DNA of 64,000 nt from CAVYWD01 sp963772225 (lineage in GTDB: Bacteria; Myxococcota; Myxococcia; Myxococcales; UBA5297): the NCBI GenBank assembly GCA_963772225.1, contig CAVYWD010000001.1, positions 434,001-498,000 on the forward strand, given 5' to 3'. Under the pieces are notes generated by a model, which did not search any database, was not told where the DNA came from, and saw nothing but the letters and a program-made list of their open reading frames with translations. Position numbers and translations under genes: made by a program. Below, in pieces: positions 63,750 to 64,000 of the stretch. The stretch's first letter is position 1. Every line of letters begins with the position of its first letter.

Positions 63750-64000
63750 GTCGTCCTCGCGCGGCGTTTGCAGCGTTCGGCCCTTGCGGGCCTTGCCGTC
63801 TCTCGAGGCGGCCTGGTGAGTCGCGGTGAAGTAGGCGCGTCTCAACCTGGCTCATCTGCCACGCTCTGTCCATCGGCTCGCGGCCTGGCGATCACCGCCG
63901 CTTCGAGATCGGCGCGCAGGACATTTCGCGTCCGCGCTGATCTTTCGTGCGAGGACCAACACCGAGAAGCGTTGCCGCCCCGCCGTTCACCCGCCGGCGC

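Overview
The window is very GC-rich and densely packed. Gene content and order (lpxD/lpxA/lpxI lipid A genes, ompH/skp, nuoGHI, long hybrid histidine kinases, many lipoproteins with no recognisable family) fit a Gram-negative myxobacterium-like member of the Myxococcota/Deltaproteobacteria. This is inferred from gene content; no rRNA or marker tree was available. No tRNA, rRNA, CRISPR array or insertion sequence was recognised.

Layout. 1-3.3 kb: the end of a hybrid histidine kinase, then a two-gene XRE-ImmA/IrrE plus PIN-like pair that resembles a toxin-antitoxin or defence module. 3.4-8.3 kb: plsB, a BamA/TamA-like outer-membrane barrel and a small beta-carbonic-anhydrase-like gene. 8.4-14.6 kb (minus strand): isochorismatase-like hydrolase, lpxI, lpxA, glgX, lpxD and ompH/skp. 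14.9-21.4 kb (plus): malic enzyme maeB, then nuoG-nuoH-nuoI. 21.8-28.3 kb: thrA and thrB (threonine branch), an exported protein, an HtrA-like protease with a PEGA-like tail, and thrH on the minus strand. 28.5-41.2 kb: a membrane-anchored Pro/Ala-rich protein, then a giant gene of about 9.3 kb made almost wholly of 8-residue repeats, followed 67 bp later by a GT41 (O-GlcNAc-transferase family) glycosyltransferase. 41.4-50.4 kb: a possible nuclease remnant, ZIP transporter, DUF1624-like acyltransferase, chalcone-isomerase-like protein, two lipoproteins, a phytoene-desaturase-like oxidoreductase and an AraC regulator. 50.8-64 kb: an unknown protein, a 42-bp degenerate repeat array, a metallopeptidase fragment, an AmpG-like permease, a duplicated-motif lipoprotein, two acyl-CoA synthetases, two sensor kinases and an alpha/beta hydrolase.

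The most interesting locus is the giant octapeptide-repeat gene (29820-39121) with its adjacent GT41 enzyme (39189-41192). Position 2 of nearly every octad is Ser or Thr, so the product offers several hundred regularly spaced hydroxyl acceptors beside an enzyme of a family that O-glycosylates Ser/Thr. A dedicated substrate-glycosyltransferase pair is inferred; it is not proven by sequence.

A caution on quality: seven single-base frameshifts (two in the giant gene; one each in the carbonic-anhydrase-like gene, nuoG, the nuclease-like gene, the DUF1624-like gene and the desaturase-like gene) each repair cleanly, and every repaired length is a multiple of three. This looks more like residual indel errors in the assembly than decay. 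Coordinates for those genes span both frames.
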